Shown here in pieces: positions 61,375 through 64,000 of a stretch of DNA of 64,000 bases. The notes below the pieces were generated by a model. It was not told the origin of the DNA and ran no database searches. It worked only from the letters and a program-made list of their open reading frames with translations. Each line of letters starts with the position of its first letter. Position 1 is the first letter of the stretch. The position numbers were made by a program, and so were the translations under genes. This stretch comes from Allobosea sp. BH3 (GTDB lineage Bacteria; Pseudomonadota; Alphaproteobacteria; Rhizobiales; Beijerinckiaceae), in contig NZ_JAIMCA010000006.1 in the NCBI RefSeq assembly GCF_025499465.1, positions 186,001 to 250,000 on the forward strand, read 5' to 3'.

Positions 61375-62339
61375 ACGAGCGCCTGCTCTACCTCTCGCGC
61401 CAGGATGTGAAGACCCTCGGCATCCCGCCCGGCGAGGCACGCGAGGCCGTCCTTCAGGCGTTCCGCGATCACGCCGCCGGTCTCAACAGCAGCCTGCCGA
61501 AGAGCGCACTCGGGCTCGGCCCCGGACACGGCTTCCAGGCGATGACGGCCGCCTCGCAGGCGGCCGGGATCGCGACGCTCAAATGGGTCTCGATGGCGCC
61601 CGTCGAGCCGGGCAGCCCGATCCCCGGCATCAACGCCCTGATCTGCGTCAGCGACTACCGGAGCGGCGCACCGCTGGCGGTACTCGACGGCGACGAGATC
61701 ACGCTCATCCGGACGGCGGCGCTCTCGGCCGCTGCGGCCTCACGGATGGCGCCGCCCTCCCCCCGGACGATCGGCTTCGTCGGCTGCGGTCTTCAGGCAC
61801 ATGCCCATCTCGCCGCCTTCCTCGATCTCTATCCCAGTCTGACCACGGCGCTGACGCTCAGCCGCAGCCGCTCCTCTGCGGAACAGCTCGCGCAGGCGGC
61901 CTCCGAGCGGGGGCTCGCTGCCGAAATTGCCAATGATGCAGATACGCTGCTGGCCCGTAGCGACATCGTCATCTCGATGGTGCCGGGCGCTCCTGGCTTG
62001 AAGCCCTTCCTCGACGCCAGCCTCATGAAGCCGAACGCCTTCGCCGCCGCGGTCGATATCGGTCGAAGCTGGATTCCGGAAAACCTGCCGGCATTCGACG
62101 TGCTGGCGACCGACAGCCTCGAGCAGTCGAAGGCGCCCTACGACATCGACGGCAACCCGGTGACGACGGTCCGTTTCGGCCACGACCTGATCGAGCTTGC
62201 AGCAGCAGCCCATCCGACGGCGCCGGGAGCCCGCTCCTTCTTCTGCTTCCGTGGTTTCGCGCTCGCCGATCTGGCGCTGGCGCATCTCGTCGTCGCCCGC
62301 GCGCGCGAACACGGCATCGGCATCGAGCTGCCGCGGTGA
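61371..62339 (+). CDS. Ornithine cyclodeaminase/mu-crystallin family protein
   Basis: This Rossmann-fold enzyme has 322 residues. The NAD(P) motif is IGFVGCGLQAHAHLAAF near residue 130, the active-site Lys is in ATLKWVSMAP, and the substrate loop is VLDGDEITLIRTAALSA. The family includes ornithine cyclodeaminase, delta1-pyrroline-2-carboxylate reductase and ketimine reductases; the reductase role fits best beside a DadA-like dehydrogenase because it would reduce the cyclic imine. It starts with GTG overlapping the dadA stop. The exact activity is unproven. Confidence 0.9.
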   Translation: MNERLLYLSRQDVKTLGIPPGEAREAVLQAFRDHAAGLNSSLPKSALGLGPGHGFQAMTAASQAAGIATLKWVSMAPVEPGSPIPGINALICVSDYRSGAPLAVLDGDEITLIRTAALSAAAASRMAPPSPRTIGFVGCGLQAHAHLAAFLDLYPSLTTALTLSRSRSSAEQLAQAASERGLAAEIANDADTLLARSDIVISMVPGAPGLKPFLDASLMKPNAFAAAVDIGRSWIPENLPAFDVLATDSLEQSKAPYDIDGNPVTTVRFGHDLIELAAAAHPTAPGARSFFCFRGFALADLALAHLVVARAREHGIGIELPR

Positions 62340-62349
62340 TGCTGACCCG

Positions 62350-63501
62350 ATGACCACGTTCGCCCATATCCTCAACGTCGCCGACGCGCGCCGCGCCGCT
62401 TCGCGGCGGCTGCCGCGCGGCCTGTTCGAATATGTCGACCGGGGCAGCGAGGATGAGATCTCCATTGCTACCAACCGCGCCCAGCTCGACGCGATCCGGC
62501 TTTCACCCGCCGTGCTGGTCGACGTCTCGCAACGGTCGACCGAAGCCGAGATCCTCGGCCAACGCCAGCCCCTGCCCCTCGTGATCGCGCCGACCGCTGT
62601 CGCAGGCCTCGTGTGGCATGACGGGGAGATCGCCATCGCCAAGGCCGCTGCGGCGGCGGGCATACCCTTCTGCGTCTCGACACAATCGATCACGCCCATC
62701 GAGCGCATCGCGGCGGAGTCCGGCGCGCGGCTCTGGTTCCAGCTCTATGTCTGGAAGAACCGGCAGCGCATGCTTGCCCTGCTCGACCGGGCATGGGCCG
62801 CCGGGGCCGAAACGCTCGTCCTGACCGTCGACACCGCCGTCGGTCCCAATCGCGAGTACAACCTCCGCAACGGCTTCGGCATCCCGCTGAAAGCCTCGTG
62901 GGGCGCGGGCCTCGACGTTGCGCTCCACCCACGCTGGACGGCTTCCGTCATGCTGCGGGCGCTGGCGAATGGCGGCGTGCCGACCTATGCGCATTACCCC
63001 GAGGAATTCCGCACGAAGCTTGGCCGGACGTCGCTTTCGGACGAACTCAGCCTGGCGACCGATGTGACCTGGGACGATGTGAAGCTGCTCCGCCGGCACT
63101 GGCGCGGCAAGCTCGTGCTCAAAGGTATTCTGCGGGTCGAGGACGCGCAGGCTGCGGCGGACCACGGCGTCGACGCGATCGTCGTCTCGAACCACGGGGC
63201 TCGCAATCTCGACTGCGCTCCCGGACCGACCCAAATCCTGCCGGCGATTGCGGATGCCGTCACAGGGCGCCTCGAGATTCTGGCCGATAGCGGCGTTCGC
63301 CGCGGCGCCGATATCGCCCGCTTCCTGGCGCTCGGTGCGCAGGGCGTGCTGGTGGGCCGCGCGCCTCTCTATGGGGTCGCCACCGGCGGGGCCGCGGGCG
63401 CCAGCCGCGTCCTCGACATCCTCGCCAACGAACTTCGGATCACCATGGGCATGTTGGGCGCGCCGACCCTCGGTGATCTGCGGGTTGCCGCCGGTCAGTA
63501 A
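62350..63501 (+). CDS. FMN-dependent alpha-hydroxy acid oxidase/dehydrogenase
   Basis: This TIM-barrel enzyme of the LldD/glycolate-oxidase family has 383 residues. It opens with the conserved ARRAASRRLPRGLFEYVDRGSEDE region. FQLYVWKNR and the FMN lysine strand KLVLKGILRVEDA follow. The catalytic His is in VVSNHGARNLD, and LADSGVRRGADI is the FMN-phosphate region. It oxidises an L-2-hydroxyacid and complements the D-specific FAD dehydrogenase in the same operon. The start is at 62350, 10 bases after the upstream stop. It is the last operon gene. Confidence 0.93.
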   Translation: MTTFAHILNVADARRAASRRLPRGLFEYVDRGSEDEISIATNRAQLDAIRLSPAVLVDVSQRSTEAEILGQRQPLPLVIAPTAVAGLVWHDGEIAIAKAAAAAGIPFCVSTQSITPIERIAAESGARLWFQLYVWKNRQRMLALLDRAWAAGAETLVLTVDTAVGPNREYNLRNGFGIPLKASWGAGLDVALHPRWTASVMLRALANGGVPTYAHYPEEFRTKLGRTSLSDELSLATDVTWDDVKLLRRHWRGKLVLKGILRVEDAQAAADHGVDAIVVSNHGARNLDCAPGPTQILPAIADAVTGRLEILADSGVRRGADIARFLALGAQGVLVGRAPLYGVATGGAAGASRVLDILANELRITMGMLGAPTLGDLRVAAGQ

Positions 63502-63609
63502 GGCTGCTGGCTGCTGTGCCGATCGTTACGCGCGATACATGTTGCATCACGCTCAGGACGTTCCAAGACAGGCAGCGGTAACCCCATCAAGGGCTCCTTG
63601 CGCAAGGTC

Positions 63610-63831
63610 CTATCTTCCCAGGCCCAGGTCATTGCCGAAAAAGTCCGTCTGCTGAGGCGGCCTTCCAACGCCGGGCTGCATGTAGCGCGGACCATCGGGT
63701 GTCGATCCTCCGCCCGATGTGCAACCGGGAAACAGCAGAGCAGACAGCAGCGCAGCGGTGCAGCCCCACCTCAACGGGTGGGCTGAGATGAATCCGGTCT
63801 TGGTCGTCGAATGCGATGCGGATTTATTCAA
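63610..63831 (-). CDS. Small predicted lipoprotein (TTG start)
   Basis: This 73-residue protein starts with TTG; GGAGGGCAGT lies directly upstream, a strong ribosome site that fixes the start despite the unusual codon. A signal segment of about 15 hydrophobic residues (GCTAALLSALLFPGC) ends in a lipobox with Cys near residue 37. The mature part is Gly/Pro-rich (TSGGGSTPDGPRYMQPG and NDLGLGR). No family was recognised. The longer than usual N-terminal region before the hydrophobic core is a little odd. Confidence 0.7.
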   Translation of the reverse strand: MNKSASHSTTKTGFISAHPLRWGCTAALLSALLFPGCTSGGGSTPDGPRYMQPGVGRPPQQTDFFGNDLGLGR

Positions 63832-63889
63832 ACTGCCCTCCGTTTCACGAGAGACCTGCGCAGGCGCTCATAGCCCGTTGGATGTCGTC

Positions 63890-64000
63890 TTAGAGGGCCA
63901 TCAGTGCGACCAGAATCGGCCCCCAAGCCGTCAGAAGAATATTGCCGATCGCATAGGGCACCGTATAGCCCAAAGCGGGAATGCTGCTCTGGGCCTCGTC
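63890..64000 (-). CDS. AspT/YidE-type transporter, C-terminal end (partial)
   Basis: A minus-strand frame runs into the window end and stops with TAA at 63890. Its 36 residues read [20 protein letters not shown], then a last hydrophobic stretch [16 protein letters not shown]. The [14 protein letters not shown] segment is characteristic of the C-terminus of aspartate:alanine antiporter-type (AspT/YidE/YbjL) transporters. The N-terminus and most of the protein lie beyond the window. The function is by family likeness only. Confidence 0.75.
   Translation of the reverse strand, partial: DEAQSSIPALGYTVPYAIGNILLTAWGPILVALMAL

Noticed and set aside
1-64000. CRISPR arrays, insertion sequences or prophage
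   Set aside because: No regularly spaced repeats, cas genes, transposases or phage structural genes were seen anywhere in the window.

Overview
The window is GC-rich, densely packed bacterial chromosome, almost certainly from an alphaproteobacterium of the order Hyphomicrobiales (Bosea-like or a relative). This rests on an ethylmalonyl-CoA pathway gene pair (mcd, ccr), a thiOSGE operon behind a TPP riboswitch, an Irr-type iron control element, a host-attachment-type protein, and the abundance of solute-binding-protein transporters. No taxonomic search was run, so the genus is an inference. No phage, insertion sequence, integrase, CRISPR array or plasmid gene was seen.

Region 1 (1-10 kb) is core and central metabolism: a partial cytochrome b561, methylsuccinyl-CoA dehydrogenase and crotonyl-CoA carboxylase/reductase (C2 and C4 assimilation) with a DMT transporter and a GST between them, a PLP-dependent synthase divergent from a MarR regulator, UbiG (ubiquinone), and aspartokinase LysC. 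Region 2 (9.5-19 kb) holds a soluble chemoreceptor, a marR-adaptor-RND efflux operon, an old yellow enzyme, an M32 carboxypeptidase and a SelW-like thioredoxin-fold protein. Region 3 (19-22.3 kb) is thiamine thiazole synthesis (thiO-thiS-thiG-thiE) under a TPP riboswitch, then tRNA-Ser(GCT).

Region 4 (23-28.6 kb) is accessory: a DJ-1/PfpI - monooxygenase-fold - aldo/keto reductase operon divergent from a LysR regulator, then a lipoprotein and an arylsulfatase. Region 5 (29.2-45.1 kb) runs entirely on the plus strand and looks like one catabolic island. It encodes an RpiR regulator, a class III aminotransferase, two M81 (MlrC-like) metallopeptidases each beside a family-5 solute-binding protein, hydantoinase/oxoprolinase A and B subunits, and a TRAP transporter. 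This is the best candidate for an undescribed pathway, probably for modified or cyclic amide or peptide compounds; the substrate cannot be read from sequence.

Region 6 (45.4-50.1 kb) is a branched-chain-amino-acid-type ABC transporter with LivM and LivG fused. Region 7 (50.3-54 kb) holds a P1B-4 metal-exporting ATPase with an Irr-box palindrome upstream, a host-attachment-family protein and an orphan MlaF-like ATPase. Region 8 (54.3-63.5 kb) is an amino-acid/hydroxy-acid catabolic operon: a DHDPS-family lyase, an FAD hydroxyacid dehydrogenase, a complete polar amino acid ABC transporter, a DadA-like dehydrogenase, an ornithine-cyclodeaminase-family enzyme and an FMN hydroxyacid oxidase. It lies divergent from an XRE-cupin regulator. 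The window ends in the C-terminus of an AspT/YidE-type transporter.

Recurring structure includes three inverted repeats bounded by GTCAT...ATGAC, one 43-bp dispersed repeat in two copies, and perfect hairpins between solute-binding-protein and permease genes in two unrelated ABC operons.
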